Source of the DNA: Peteryoungia wuzhouensis
GTDB taxonomy: Bacteria; Pseudomonadota; Alphaproteobacteria; Rhizobiales; Rhizobiaceae
Direction: 5' to 3'
DNA: 64,000 nucleotides
Assembly (NCBI RefSeq): GCF_003205195.1
Contig: NZ_QJRY01000004.1
Span: 310,001-374,000 of the forward strand
Below, piece by piece: positions 36,591 through 45,393 of this stretch. The translations under genes and the position numbers were made by a program. Under the pieces are notes generated by a model. The model did not search any database. It worked only from the letters and a program-made list of their open reading frames with translations, and had not been told where the DNA came from. Every line of letters begins with the position of its first letter. Within the stretch, counting starts at the first letter, position 1.

Positions 36591-37256
36591 ATGGCGATAC
36601 CGAGAGCGGCGCAGACCCTAAGGCGGACGCGGATCCAGGAGGAGAAGGAGGAACTCATCCTCGAGGCGGCGCTGGAGGTTTTCTCGCAGCGGGGATTCCA
36701 TGGCTCGACGATCGACCAGATCGCCGAGGTCGCCGGCATGTCGAAGCCCAACCTGCTCTATTATTTCCGCACCAAGGAGGCGATGCACCGCGCCCTGATC
36801 GACCGCGTGCTGGAAAACTGGCTGGAGCCGCTCGCGGCCTTCGATGCCGATGGTGATCCGGAGGAAGAGATCCGTTCCTATATCCGTCGCAAGCTGGAAA
36901 TGGCGCGCGATTTTCCGCGCGAAAGCCGGCTGTTCGCCAATGAAATTCTGCAGGGCGCGCCGCATATCATGGGTGTGCTTGAAGGACCGTTGAAGGCGCT
37001 GGTGGACGAGAAGGCGGAGGTCATCCGGGCCTGGATTTCGGCCGGCAAGGTGCGCGATTGTGATCCGCACCACATGATCTTCTCGATCTGGTCAACCACC
37101 CAGCACTACGCCGATTTCGACGTGCAGGTGCAGGCCGTGCTCGGCAATGGCCGGGATGGTCCCGACCGCTTCGAGGCGGCGGCGCTTTTTCTCGAGGCGC
37201 TCTTTGTCAGCGGCCTGATCATGACGTCTGCCGTCAGTCCCGGAGCAGGCCCATGA
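36591..37256 (+). CDS. rutR: RutR-like TetR-family regulator of pyrimidine catabolism
   Basis: A 221-residue TetR regulator. The N-terminal HTH is AALEVFSQRGFHGSTIDQIAEVAGMSKPNLLYYFRTKEAMHRALI, and the C-terminal ligand domain carries HHMIFSIWSTTQHYADFDVQV, characteristic of RutR (YcdC), which senses uracil/thymine. ATG 36591 starts the protein; a frame extends upstream without support. It is divergent from the amidase gene, and its last 23 bases overlap the convergent EamA gene. It probably represses the pyrimidine genes through the operators at 36442 and 44583. Confidence 0.9.
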   Translation: MAIPRAAQTLRRTRIQEEKEELILEAALEVFSQRGFHGSTIDQIAEVAGMSKPNLLYYFRTKEAMHRALIDRVLENWLEPLAAFDADGDPEEEIRSYIRRKLEMARDFPRESRLFANEILQGAPHIMGVLEGPLKALVDEKAEVIRAWISAGKVRDCDPHHMIFSIWSTTQHYADFDVQVQAVLGNGRDGPDRFEAAALFLEALFVSGLIMTSAVSPGAGP

Positions 37257-38175
37257 CTAGAAGACCGGCGGCCGTGACCAGGGCGCCGAGGAAGACGGCC
37301 GGGCTTGCCCAGCCATGGCCGAGAAGGCCTTCCAACAGAATGATGAAGGTCGGTGTCAGGTAGCCGTAACCGAGCACCTTGGGGGCGGGCAGGCGCATCG
37401 ACGCATATTGCAGCAGCATGAAGGTGATCGCGGTCGTGACGATCGACAGATAGGCAATCGTTGCCCAGACGGTGCCGGGGAGTGCGGCGAAATCTGTCTC
37501 GGCGAGCGGGACTGCTCCCGTCGGCAGCAGCCAGGGAATGGTGAAGACCACGACCCAGAAGCCGAAGGCGACCGGGTTTTCGCCCTGGCCGAACTTGCGG
37601 ATCAGCGGCACATAGGCACCGTGGCAGATGACGCCGACGAAATAGATCAACTCTCCACGGCCGACATCGAAGGACAGGATGGCGCCGATATCGGCCCGGA
37701 AGATGACCCAGATCGCGCCGAGGGCCGCAATGACAAGGGCGATCAGCACGTCCGGCCGCGTCCTCTGACCGATGAAGACGAGCGCGAAGCCGGCGCTGAT
37801 CAGCGGCATCAGGGTGAAGACGGCGCCTGTTTGCACGGGGCTGGTGAATTCGAGCGCCGCAAACATGGTCAGCATGTAGATGGCGATCAAGCCGCCGAGC
37901 AGGGCATAGCGCCAGACGCGGCGCGGCGTCGTGAAGGGCACGCGCAGGATGCCGAAGGTCAAGATGCCCATGACGACCATGGTCATCAGATAGCGCCAGA
38001 GCGTGAGCGGGCCGGCTTCCAGATGCTGGGCCGCCATGCCGCCGAACGAGAACGAACCAGCGATCAGGGCGGCAAAGAGCAGCATCGCGGCATGGGCCAG
38101 AAGCTTTTCGCGCCCCTTGGCATGCACGGTATGGCGATTGGCGGGAGCAGCGGGGAGATCGACGTTTTCGGTCAT
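37234..38175 (-). CDS. EamA-family (DMT) transporter
   Basis: A 313-residue inner-membrane protein with ten predicted helices in two EamA repeats (first about 28-155, second about 170-300). Motifs include WRYLMTMVVMGILTF and FIILLEGLLGHGWASPAVFLGALVTAAGLLVMG. The substrate cannot be predicted. It is convergent with rutR, overlapping by 23 bases. The N-terminus is hydrophilic (TENVDLPAAPANRHTVHAKGR), so this start is reasonable. Confidence 0.88.
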   Translation of the reverse strand: MTENVDLPAAPANRHTVHAKGREKLLAHAAMLLFAALIAGSFSFGGMAAQHLEAGPLTLWRYLMTMVVMGILTFGILRVPFTTPRRVWRYALLGGLIAIYMLTMFAALEFTSPVQTGAVFTLMPLISAGFALVFIGQRTRPDVLIALVIAALGAIWVIFRADIGAILSFDVGRGELIYFVGVICHGAYVPLIRKFGQGENPVAFGFWVVVFTIPWLLPTGAVPLAETDFAALPGTVWATIAYLSIVTTAITFMLLQYASMRLPAPKVLGYGYLTPTFIILLEGLLGHGWASPAVFLGALVTAAGLLVMGLLRD

Positions 38176-38319
38176 GCTTCATCTCGCGGCGATGGGGATG
38201 CGTCATCCTGCGGGGTGACTTGACCGGGCCGGCATTCTCATTCATCTGCGGCAGGAGGTGCAGCCGCATTGCCGCACCCATGACAGATCCATTCCCGCAG
38301 TTAATCGAAAGCGGCCCTG

Positions 38320-38961
38320 ATGACAACGACGATCGGCTTCCAGGATACGGACAGAAGCACCAGTGCGGTCCTTGAGGAGGTGATTGCCTCGATGGATGGC
38401 GAACACGTTACCCTGCGGCAAATCCTGCAGACCATGGGCGAGAGCGGGCTGCTTCTGCTGTGTGGCCTGTTGTCTCTGCCATTTCTCGTGCCGGTGTCCA
38501 TTCCGGGTGTCTCCACCGTCTTCGGTGCCGGCATCGTTCTGATCGGGGTCGCGATCACCTTCAACCGCTTCCCCTGGCTTCCGGCCAAGGTGGCGGATCG
38601 CAAGCTCGATACCGGAAAGCTGGTGCCGGTGCTGCAACGCGGGCTCACCATCCTGCGCAAGGTCGACCGCTATGTGCGCCCGCGCCTGCTCGCATTGACG
38701 ACCGGCGCCGTCATCAACCGGATCAACGGTCTGGTGCTGACGGCAGCAGGCGTGCTGTTGATGATGCCGCTGTCATTCATTCCCTTTTCCAACACGCTGC
38801 CGGGCGTGGCGATCCTTCTGCTCTCCACCGGCATTTCGCAGCGGGACGGAGCGGTGGTGGCCGCAGGCCATCTGATGGTGGTGCTGACGCTCATCTATTT
38901 CGGTGCGCTTGCCTATGCCGCCATGGCCGCCGGCCAGAGCCTGAACCTGTTCGGCGGCTAA
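38320..38961 (+). CDS. exoD: ExoD-family exopolysaccharide synthesis protein
   Basis: A 213-residue ExoD family membrane protein. VTLRQILQTMGESGLLLLCGLLSLPFLVPVSIPGVSTVFGA (shown in part) and SFIPFSNTLPGVAILLLSTGISQRDG are the characteristic segments, with about four hydrophobic helices. In Sinorhizobium ExoD affects exopolysaccharide production, alkaline tolerance and nodule invasion; its biochemical function is unknown. Monocistronic by appearance. Confidence 0.9.
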   Translation: MTTTIGFQDTDRSTSAVLEEVIASMDGEHVTLRQILQTMGESGLLLLCGLLSLPFLVPVSIPGVSTVFGAGIVLIGVAITFNRFPWLPAKVADRKLDTGKLVPVLQRGLTILRKVDRYVRPRLLALTTGAVINRINGLVLTAAGVLLMMPLSFIPFSNTLPGVAILLLSTGISQRDGAVVAAGHLMVVLTLIYFGALAYAAMAAGQSLNLFGG

Positions 38962-38988
38962 GCGCGTTTTCCAGGCCGTCACGCGCGA

Positions 38989-41679
38989 TCAGGCGGTGCG
39001 GGGCAGGGCAACGTCGTTTTCTGCCGCGTGACGCAGAGCGAATTCCACGAAAGCGTCCGGGCTCATCGGACGGGCGAGGGCATAGCCTTGCAGCGTCTGG
39101 CAGCCAAGATCGCGCAGGATGGCGGCGTGTTCCATGGTTTCCACTCCTTCCGCGACGATGCCGACGCCGAAGGAACGCCCGATATCGACGATCGAACTGA
39201 TCAGCCGGCGCTGGGTGGCGTTCGTCACGATGGGAGCAACGAGCTGGCGGTCGATCTTCAAGCGGCTGGGCGAGAGCTTGATCAGGGAGAGGATCGAGGC
39301 ATAACCGGTGCCGAAATCGTCGATCTCGATCGCAATGCCGTGCGCCCGGATCCGCTCCAGGCTTTCGGCGACCGCATCGGCCTTGTCATCGAAGGAGATC
39401 GATTCCAGCAATTCGAAGGAGAGGCTGCCCGGCTTCAGCGCCAGGGTCTCCAGGCGATCGATCAGCTTGTCTTCGAACAGGCGCTGGGCGGAAATGTTGA
39501 CCGAGACATGCTCGATGCCGAGGCCGAGCGCTCTCCAGCGTGACAGCTGGGCGAGCGCCTGTTCGAGAATGCTGGCGTCGATCTGGGACACGACATTCAG
39601 GCTTTCGGCGATTTCGAGGAACTTGTCGGGCGTCAGGATGCCCTTCTTGGGATGGTTCCAGCGGGCCAGCGCCTCGGCGCCGTTGATCTGAAGCGTGTTC
39701 GCGTCGAATTGCGGCTGGTAATAGGCAATGAAGTCCTCGTTGCCGAGCGAGCGCAGGATGGCGTCGGCCGTCTGCTTCACGTTGATGGTCCGGGCGCGCA
39801 GACTGTCGTTGAAGTGCTCGACGCGGTTGCGGCCTCGGCGCTTGGCCTCGTAGAGGGCAATGTCGGCGTTGACCAGCAGCTGCTCGGCAGCAACGGAGGC
39901 CTGCTGGCGGATCGCGATGCCGATGGAGGCGCCGACCCGACATTCGTGGTCGTTGTAAACGATCGGCCGGTTGATCGCTGCAATCAGTCGTTCGCCGATC
40001 CGGGTGGCCTCTTCCGGTTCCAGCGGCTTTGTGCACACGACGACGAATTCGTCGCCGCCGATCCGTGCGACGAAATCTCCGAGCGTGACGGCTTTCTCCA
40101 ACTCGGTTGCCACGTGACGCAGGATGGCGTCGCCTGCGCCGTGGCCGAGCGTGTCGTTGATCTCCTTGAACCGGTCGAGGTCGAGATGCAGGATCGTCAG
40201 CTGCCCATACCCTGCGGAATCGTCGAGCGGGGCTGCGAGCTTCTGGTCGAGGAAACGGCGGTTCGGCAGACCCGTCAGGGCATCGTGCAGGGAATTGTGC
40301 TCCATGCGCAGTCGAGCGGCATCAAGCGCTGCATTCTGCTGCTCGGTCTGGCGCTGAGCCTCGCGCAGTTCTTCCTGCAGGCGCACATCTGCGCTGACAT
40401 CCCAGTTGACGCCGAGCACGCTCATCCGGCCTTGCGGGTTGCGGAAGGCTGTGCCGACAGCGCGGATGTGGCGGATTTCGCCGTCGCGCGTGATGCGGAA
40501 TTGTGTCTCGTAGGTTTTTCCCTGCGCGATCGCCTCAGCGAGGCATTTGTCGGCATGCACGAGGTCATCAGGATCCACGCAGGATCTCCAGACGTCATAG
40601 CAGGTCTGGACATCGCGATCGACGCCGTAGAGCTGGTACATCCGATCGTCCCACTTGATGTCCCCGGAGGCGAGGTCGAGTTCCCAGATGCCGATGCTGG
40701 AGGTTTCGAGCGCAAGGCCGAGACGGCTGGACAGGGCGGTCAGCTGTTCCTCGCGCTCACGCAACGCGGCGTAGTTCTTCTGCCTTTCGGCCATCAGCAA
40801 CGCCACCCAGATCACGGTCGCGGCAATCATCGAGGCGACAAGGAATATGCCGAGACGGACGACGGCCGACAGGGCCGTGCCGGTGCCCCAACCGTTTTGC
40901 GGTATCGCGGCGATCGTCCACTGGTCGTTTCCAAGATCGATCACCATGCGGATCGGATCCTGATCCAGAACATTGCGATCGCCGAAAATGACGGAGGTGC
41001 CGGAACCGTGCGCTGTCTTCTTGGCGAGCACGAGCCGCAGTGGCAGGTCATTGGCCAGGAGACCACTGTCATCATAGACACGGGGCAGATCAATGACGCC
41101 GATCAGCCCGCCCCAGAAGGCCGGATCTCCCTTGTCGTTTACAATGCGAACCGGAAGCGCCACGACCAGGCCCTGGGTGCCGTTGTTGAGCATATTGGGG
41201 CCGATGATGACGGTCTGGCCGTCTTTCAGGGCGTGCAGCAGTCGGGCATTTTCGGGCGCGGCGAACAGATGTTTGCCGATGAAGCCCCGGTTTCGCTCGT
41301 AAGGATAGACGAAGGCGGTGATCAGATCGGGGGCTGCCGCAATATTTCGGATCTGCGAGGGATTGGCGAGAAGGTTTTCGGCGAGTGCCGCGAACCTTTG
41401 CTGTGAGACATAGGGTTCCGAACTGACGACGGCGACGAGGCCCTGAAGCAGCCGCACGTTCGCGTTGATGTTGCCTTCAAGCTTGGTTCTGATGGTGCCG
41501 AGTTGTTCCTGGACCGCATCGCGGCTGTATTCCCGGTCAATCTGCCTCTGCTGGCTATCGGCATAGAATGCCGACACGGCGATCATGGAGAGGACCAGGA
41601 GACTGGGCACGATGATCTGCAGGCGCGCGCGCCAGCGCGGCCTACGGTCCAGTTTTTCCGTGAGTGCTGTCATATTCAC
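38989..41679 (-). CDS. CHASE-PAS-GGDEF-EAL bifunctional cyclic-di-GMP protein
   Basis: An 896-residue membrane sensor. A first transmembrane helix (about 22-42) is followed by a periplasmic CHASE-type domain to about 265, with YPYERNRGFIGKHLFA, and a second helix (about 280-300). Then come a PAS domain (about 325-445) with IGIWELDLASGDIKWDDRMY, a GGDEF domain (about 465-620) with IGGDEFVVV intact, and an EAL domain (about 635-880) with GAEALARW, DDFGTGYAS and other catalytic segments. Both output motifs look intact, so it may make and degrade cyclic di-GMP. The extracellular signal is unknown. Confidence 0.93.
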   Translation of the reverse strand: MNMTALTEKLDRRPRWRARLQIIVPSLLVLSMIAVSAFYADSQQRQIDREYSRDAVQEQLGTIRTKLEGNINANVRLLQGLVAVVSSEPYVSQQRFAALAENLLANPSQIRNIAAAPDLITAFVYPYERNRGFIGKHLFAAPENARLLHALKDGQTVIIGPNMLNNGTQGLVVALPVRIVNDKGDPAFWGGLIGVIDLPRVYDDSGLLANDLPLRLVLAKKTAHGSGTSVIFGDRNVLDQDPIRMVIDLGNDQWTIAAIPQNGWGTGTALSAVVRLGIFLVASMIAATVIWVALLMAERQKNYAALREREEQLTALSSRLGLALETSSIGIWELDLASGDIKWDDRMYQLYGVDRDVQTCYDVWRSCVDPDDLVHADKCLAEAIAQGKTYETQFRITRDGEIRHIRAVGTAFRNPQGRMSVLGVNWDVSADVRLQEELREAQRQTEQQNAALDAARLRMEHNSLHDALTGLPNRRFLDQKLAAPLDDSAGYGQLTILHLDLDRFKEINDTLGHGAGDAILRHVATELEKAVTLGDFVARIGGDEFVVVCTKPLEPEEATRIGERLIAAINRPIVYNDHECRVGASIGIAIRQQASVAAEQLLVNADIALYEAKRRGRNRVEHFNDSLRARTINVKQTADAILRSLGNEDFIAYYQPQFDANTLQINGAEALARWNHPKKGILTPDKFLEIAESLNVVSQIDASILEQALAQLSRWRALGLGIEHVSVNISAQRLFEDKLIDRLETLALKPGSLSFELLESISFDDKADAVAESLERIRAHGIAIEIDDFGTGYASILSLIKLSPSRLKIDRQLVAPIVTNATQRRLISSIVDIGRSFGVGIVAEGVETMEHAAILRDLGCQTLQGYALARPMSPDAFVEFALRHAAENDVALPRTA

Positions 41680-41795
41680 GATGCCCGTAAAGGAAATCCC
41701 CGGAGAAATGAGGGGTCAGTCCGCCTTTACAGGTATTGTCGCTGCCAATCGCTAAAGATTCCCTGAATCCGGGGTCAAAATGCCGTTATCGAGGC

Positions 41796-41826
41796 GGTCT
41801 GCCCGGCCATCACGGCCGGGCAGACC
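41796..41826. terminator. 13-bp perfect hairpin after preA
   Basis: GGTCTGCCCGGCC and its exact complement flank a 5-base loop. It begins 8 bp after the preA stop, as read on the minus strand. It lacks a T tract, so it is either a stability hairpin or a weak terminator. Confidence 0.5.
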
Positions 41827-41833
41827 ATCGTTA

Positions 41834-43147
41834 TCATTCCGCTGCCTGAACCGACATCGGGTTGTTGGGGTGGGTCGTCCAGTTGGCATAGGCGGGATCC
41901 ACCGGCTTGCCGGTTCGCTGGTCCATCACGCCCGGTTCCAGCCCGACCATGGTGATGCAGTTTTCGACCGGACAGACGTTGACGCAGAGATTGCAGCCGA
42001 CGCATTCGTCTTCCATCACCTCGAAATGCCTGATGCCATCGACCATGCTGGTAATCGCCTGGTGCGAGGTATCCTCGCAGGCGATGTGGCAGCGGCCGCA
42101 CTTGATGCAGGCATCCTGGTCGATATGGGCCTTGGCGATGTAGTTGAGGTTGAGATACTGCCAGTCGGTGACGTTGGGCACCGCGCGGCCGCAGATGTCG
42201 TCGAGGCTCTTGTGACCCTTGGCATCCATCCAGTCGTTGAGGCCCGAGATCATTTCCTGGACGATCTTGAAGCCGTAGGTCATCGCCGCCGTGCAGACCT
42301 GGACATTGCCGGCTCCGAGCACGAGGAATTCGGCCGCATCGCGCCAGGTGGTGACGCCGCCGATGCCGGAGATCGGAAGCCCGTAGGTTTCCGGATCGCG
42401 GGCGATCTCGGCGACCATGTTGAGCGCGATCGGCTTCACCGCCGGGCCGCAATAGCCGCCATGCGTGCCCTTGCCGCCGACGGTGGGCGAGGGGGCAAAG
42501 CTGTCGAGATCAACCGAGACGATCGAGTTGATCGTGTTGATCAGCGACACGGCGTCGGTGCCCCCGGCCTTTGCCGCGCGCGCCGGCTTGCGGATGTCGG
42601 CGATGTTGGGCGTCAGCTTGGTGATGACGGGCATGCGGGTGTATTGCTTGCACCAGCGCACGACCATTTCGATATATTCAGGCACCTGTCCGACGGCGGC
42701 ACCCATGCCGCGTTCGGACATGCCGTGCGGACAGCCGAAGTTGAGCTCGATGCCGTCGGCGCGGGTCTCTTCGACCAGCGGCAGGATCGCCTTCCACTCC
42801 TCCTCGACGCAAGGGACCATGATCGAGGCGACAAGCGCCCGGTCCGGCCAGTTCATCTTGACCTGTTTCATCTCCTGCAAATTGATCTGCAGCGGACGGT
42901 CGGTGATCAGCTCGATGTTGTTCAAGCCGAGAAGACGGCGGTCGGCGCCCCAGATTGCGCCGTAGCGCGGGCCGTTGACGTTGACGACCGGTGGTCCTTC
43001 GGAGCCGAGCGTCTTCCAGACGACGCCGCCCCAGCCGGCCTTGAAGGCGCGTTCGACATTGTAGGCCTTGTCGGTCGGCGGAGCCGAGGCCAGCCAGAAG
43101 GGGTTGGGCGACTTGATGCCGACGAAGTTATTCCTGATATCAGCCAT
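41834..43147 (-). CDS. preA: NAD-dependent dihydropyrimidine dehydrogenase, subunit PreA
   Basis: A 437-residue catalytic subunit that reduces uracil/thymine to dihydropyrimidines, step one of the reductive pathway. The FMN-binding barrel begins FVGIKSPNPFWLASAPPTDK, with the pyrimidine-site ELNFGCPHGMSERGMG. The C-terminus has two [4Fe-4S] motifs, CIKCGRCHIAC and CVGCNLCVNVCPVENC. It partners PreT, encoded 15 bp upstream. A hairpin follows its stop. Length is like E. coli PreA (YeiA) plus a short C-terminal tail. Confidence 0.96.
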   Translation of the reverse strand: MADIRNNFVGIKSPNPFWLASAPPTDKAYNVERAFKAGWGGVVWKTLGSEGPPVVNVNGPRYGAIWGADRRLLGLNNIELITDRPLQINLQEMKQVKMNWPDRALVASIMVPCVEEEWKAILPLVEETRADGIELNFGCPHGMSERGMGAAVGQVPEYIEMVVRWCKQYTRMPVITKLTPNIADIRKPARAAKAGGTDAVSLINTINSIVSVDLDSFAPSPTVGGKGTHGGYCGPAVKPIALNMVAEIARDPETYGLPISGIGGVTTWRDAAEFLVLGAGNVQVCTAAMTYGFKIVQEMISGLNDWMDAKGHKSLDDICGRAVPNVTDWQYLNLNYIAKAHIDQDACIKCGRCHIACEDTSHQAITSMVDGIRHFEVMEDECVGCNLCVNVCPVENCITMVGLEPGVMDQRTGKPVDPAYANWTTHPNNPMSVQAAE

Positions 43148-43162
43148 TGTTCAAATCCTCTC

Positions 43163-44524
43163 TTAAGCGACTGCTGTCACGCCCGCCGTCATGACGGCGA
43201 GAGAGCGGTTGATGCTTTCGGCCGCATCGCGGCCCATGGCGACGGCAGACACCGTCAGGTCCTGGCCTCCGAAGGCGCAGTCGCCGCCGGCCCAGACACC
43301 CGGGATCGACGTGCGGCCTTCGGCGTCGATGGCGATCTTGCCGCCTTCGATCTTGAGGCCATCCAGCCCCTGGCCGTCGAGCTTCTGGCCGATCGCGACA
43401 AGGATCTGATCTGCCTTGATCTCGGTCGTGTGGCCGGTGCCTTTCATCAGGCCGTTTTCGAGATGGGTGTATTCGAAGGTGATCGCCGAACAGTGCCCGC
43501 TGTGATGGGCCACTTCCTTCGGCTGGAGCCAGTGGCGGATGTGGACGCCCTTCGAGGTTGCCAGATCCTGCTCGAATTCCGAGGCGTTCATGTGCTCCTT
43601 GCCGCGGCGGTAGCAGATGGTGACGTTTTCGGCGCCGAGCAGCTTCGCCTGGACGGCAGCGTCGATCGCGGTCATGCCGCCGCCGATGACGACGACGTCG
43701 CGGCCAACGGGGACATCGGCCTTGTCGTTTGCTTGGCGAAGGTTGGCGATGAATTCGACGGCATCGAGCACGCCGTTGATCTGGGCTCCGGGAATGTTGA
43801 GGCCGTTGACGTTGCCGAGGCCCGCACCGACAAAGACGGCATCGTGCTTGGCCGTGATATCGGCCAGCTTGAAGTCGATGCCCATTTCCTGGCCGTCGAG
43901 CACGTCGATATTGCCGAGCGAGAGGATGTAGTCGACCTCCTTCTGGGCAAAGTCGTTGGGGGTCTTGTAGGCAGCGATGCCGTATTCGTTCAAGCCTCCG
44001 GCCTTTTCCTTCGCTTCGTAGATGGTGACCTGGTGGCCGTGCATGGCCAGCCGATGGGCCGCGGCGAGGCCGGCGGGGCCTGCGCCGACGATGCCGACCG
44101 TTTTGCCGGTCGAGGCGGCGGGGCGGTAGAACTGGCGGCCCTCGTCGATGGCGATGTCAGTGGCGTAGCGCTGCAGGCGGCCGATTTCGACCGGGCGTTC
44201 TTCGGCCGTGTTGCGCACACAGGCCTCCTCGCAGAGCGTTTCGGTCGGACAGACGCGGGCGCACATGCCGCCGAGGATGTTCTGGTCGAAGATGGTCTTG
44301 GCGGCGCCGAGCGGATTGCCAGTCGATATCTGCCGGATGAACATCGGGATATCGATGGCGGTGGGACAGGCCGTCATGCAGGGGGCGTCGTGACAGAAGT
44401 AACATCTGTCGGAAGCGACAAGCGCCTCGTGGTCGCCGAGGCGGGGGTGGAGGTCGGTGAAATTCTTTGCGTAATCGGCAGCGTCAAGCCGCCCGGCCTT
44501 GAGGCCCGGTTCCAGTCTTCGCAT
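43163..44524 (-). CDS. preT: NAD-dependent dihydropyrimidine dehydrogenase, subunit PreT
   Basis: A 453-residue FAD/iron-sulfur electron-transfer subunit. The N-terminal cluster region is CYFCHDAPCMTACPTAIDIP and CARVCPTETLCEEAC; the FAD site is VGIVGAGPAGLAAAHRL near 146, and the NAD(P)H site VVIGGGMTAIDAAVQAKLLGA near 285. It is homologous to the glutamate synthase small chain. It is the first gene of preT-preA; the RutR-like box at 44583-44598 lies 59 bp before its start. Confidence 0.96.
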   Translation of the reverse strand: MRRLEPGLKAGRLDAADYAKNFTDLHPRLGDHEALVASDRCYFCHDAPCMTACPTAIDIPMFIRQISTGNPLGAAKTIFDQNILGGMCARVCPTETLCEEACVRNTAEERPVEIGRLQRYATDIAIDEGRQFYRPAASTGKTVGIVGAGPAGLAAAHRLAMHGHQVTIYEAKEKAGGLNEYGIAAYKTPNDFAQKEVDYILSLGNIDVLDGQEMGIDFKLADITAKHDAVFVGAGLGNVNGLNIPGAQINGVLDAVEFIANLRQANDKADVPVGRDVVVIGGGMTAIDAAVQAKLLGAENVTICYRRGKEHMNASEFEQDLATSKGVHIRHWLQPKEVAHHSGHCSAITFEYTHLENGLMKGTGHTTEIKADQILVAIGQKLDGQGLDGLKIEGGKIAIDAEGRTSIPGVWAGGDCAFGGQDLTVSAVAMGRDAAESINRSLAVMTAGVTAVA

Positions 44525-44582
44525 CGCAGTTCCCTCTTTTATATTCGAAGCGATGCAGGGAAAGGTAATCCAGGTTCAAACT

Positions 44583-44598
44583 TTTATCAAACGGTAAA
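44583..44598. promoter_or_regulatory. RutR-like operator upstream of preTA
   Basis: Read on the minus strand, TTTACCGTTTGATAAA shares 12 of 16 positions with the site at 36442 (TTGACCGACTGGTAAA) and 10 of 14 defined positions with the RutR consensus. Its centre is about 66 bp upstream of preT. Confidence 0.6.
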
Positions 44599-44787
44599 AA
44601 TTTGGGTGCGCCACGGTCAGAAACCCTGCTGTGCAGCGCTTTCGTCGCTTCTTGCAGGGAAGCCGGATCAACACTCTTCGACCGCACTGTCGGTTGCGCA
44701 TCTCGTGTCGCCAGTGCGCTTTCGGGTGTGACATCCACACCCTGGCTTCTGGAGACGGTTGTATCCGGGCGAACTCGGGTGTATGTG

Positions 44788-44803
44788 TTAAGCAATTGTT
44801 AAC
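44788..44803 (+). promoter_or_regulatory. CtrA box upstream of the PilZ-like gene
   Basis: TTAA-GCAATTG-TTAAC is a perfect match to the alphaproteobacterial CtrA consensus TTAA-N7-TTAAC, ending 22 bp before the ATG at 44826. Confidence 0.65.
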
Positions 44804-44825
44804 CATGTGTTTTAGGTATTGCTTA

Positions 44826-45257
44826 ATGCTTGAGCCGCGGCGGCGCCATTACCTGGCGCAATTTTACGGTGCAAATGACAACCCGCATGACCGCTACCGC
44901 AAGACCAATCTGGTCGCGCGGGCGATCTATCCACGTGCCGGGGTGAAATCCTATTGCAGCCTGCAGGTGCGCATCGTCGGGCTGAATGAGCAGGGAGCCA
45001 TCCTCCAGTCGAGCGCCATCGAATTCCTCCCGGATCATTTCTATCTGTGTCTCGGTGAGGAGGAGATCTTCCTGACCTGCGCCAAGAAATCCGTGCTGAA
45101 AGCGGACATGTTCGTCACCTTCGCCAGACCGGAAAGCGCCGAATTGGTCGAATCACTCACGCGCATGCCGTTTCCGCTCGGAACCTTGCGTCGGCTCAGC
45201 GGTCGCTGCGAGCCGGTGATCGAGGCACGGATTGCCCGCGGCAAGCGGATGAATTGA
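44826..45257 (+). CDS. PilZ-like domain protein (divergent)
   Basis: A 143-residue protein. The basic N-terminus (MLEPRRRHYL), IVGLNEQGAILQSSAIEFLPDHFYLCLG and the ending LTRMPFPLGTLRRLSGR have the layout of rhizobial PilZ-type domains. The cyclic-di-GMP motifs (RxxxR and D/NxSxxG) are degenerate, with NEQG in place of the second, so ligand binding is doubtful. ATG 44826 follows a CtrA box; the frame reaches further upstream, but that part is not conserved-looking. The next gene is FliN-like, which suggests a motility role (inference). Confidence 0.55.
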   Translation: MLEPRRRHYLAQFYGANDNPHDRYRKTNLVARAIYPRAGVKSYCSLQVRIVGLNEQGAILQSSAIEFLPDHFYLCLGEEEIFLTCAKKSVLKADMFVTFARPESAELVESLTRMPFPLGTLRRLSGRCEPVIEARIARGKRMN

Positions 45258-45393
45258 CCCATTCGCGGTCAAGCGCTGTGGATTTTCACCTTTCGTCAAC
45301 CTTAACAAGGGATTGGCGATCAAGCCTTTTCCGAATCCCTCTACCTCTGGGTGTCGCGGCCTGTATCCGCATATACTAAAAGAGGCAAATATC

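Larger units (their letters stand above)
44525..44825. other. Divergent promoter region between preT and the PilZ-like gene
   Basis: A 301-bp gap with the RutR-like box near preT and the CtrA box near the PilZ-like gene, both described separately. The frame of the PilZ-like gene continues upstream through this region, but without coding-like composition. Confidence 0.6.

Noticed and set aside
39652..41406. A 584-codon frame antisense to the CHASE-GGDEF-EAL gene
   Set aside because: Shadow of a gene with clear domains; no ribosome site or recognisable domain of its own.
41780..44731. A 983-codon open frame antisense to preA and preT
   Set aside because: It mirrors the codon pattern of the two well-supported genes on the other strand; long antisense frames are common in high-GC DNA. 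Its translation shows no family features.
44631..44825. N-terminal extension of the PilZ-like frame to 44631
   Set aside because: It would include the CtrA box and promoter and has Cys/Arg-rich non-conserved-looking sequence; the ATG at 44826 fits better.
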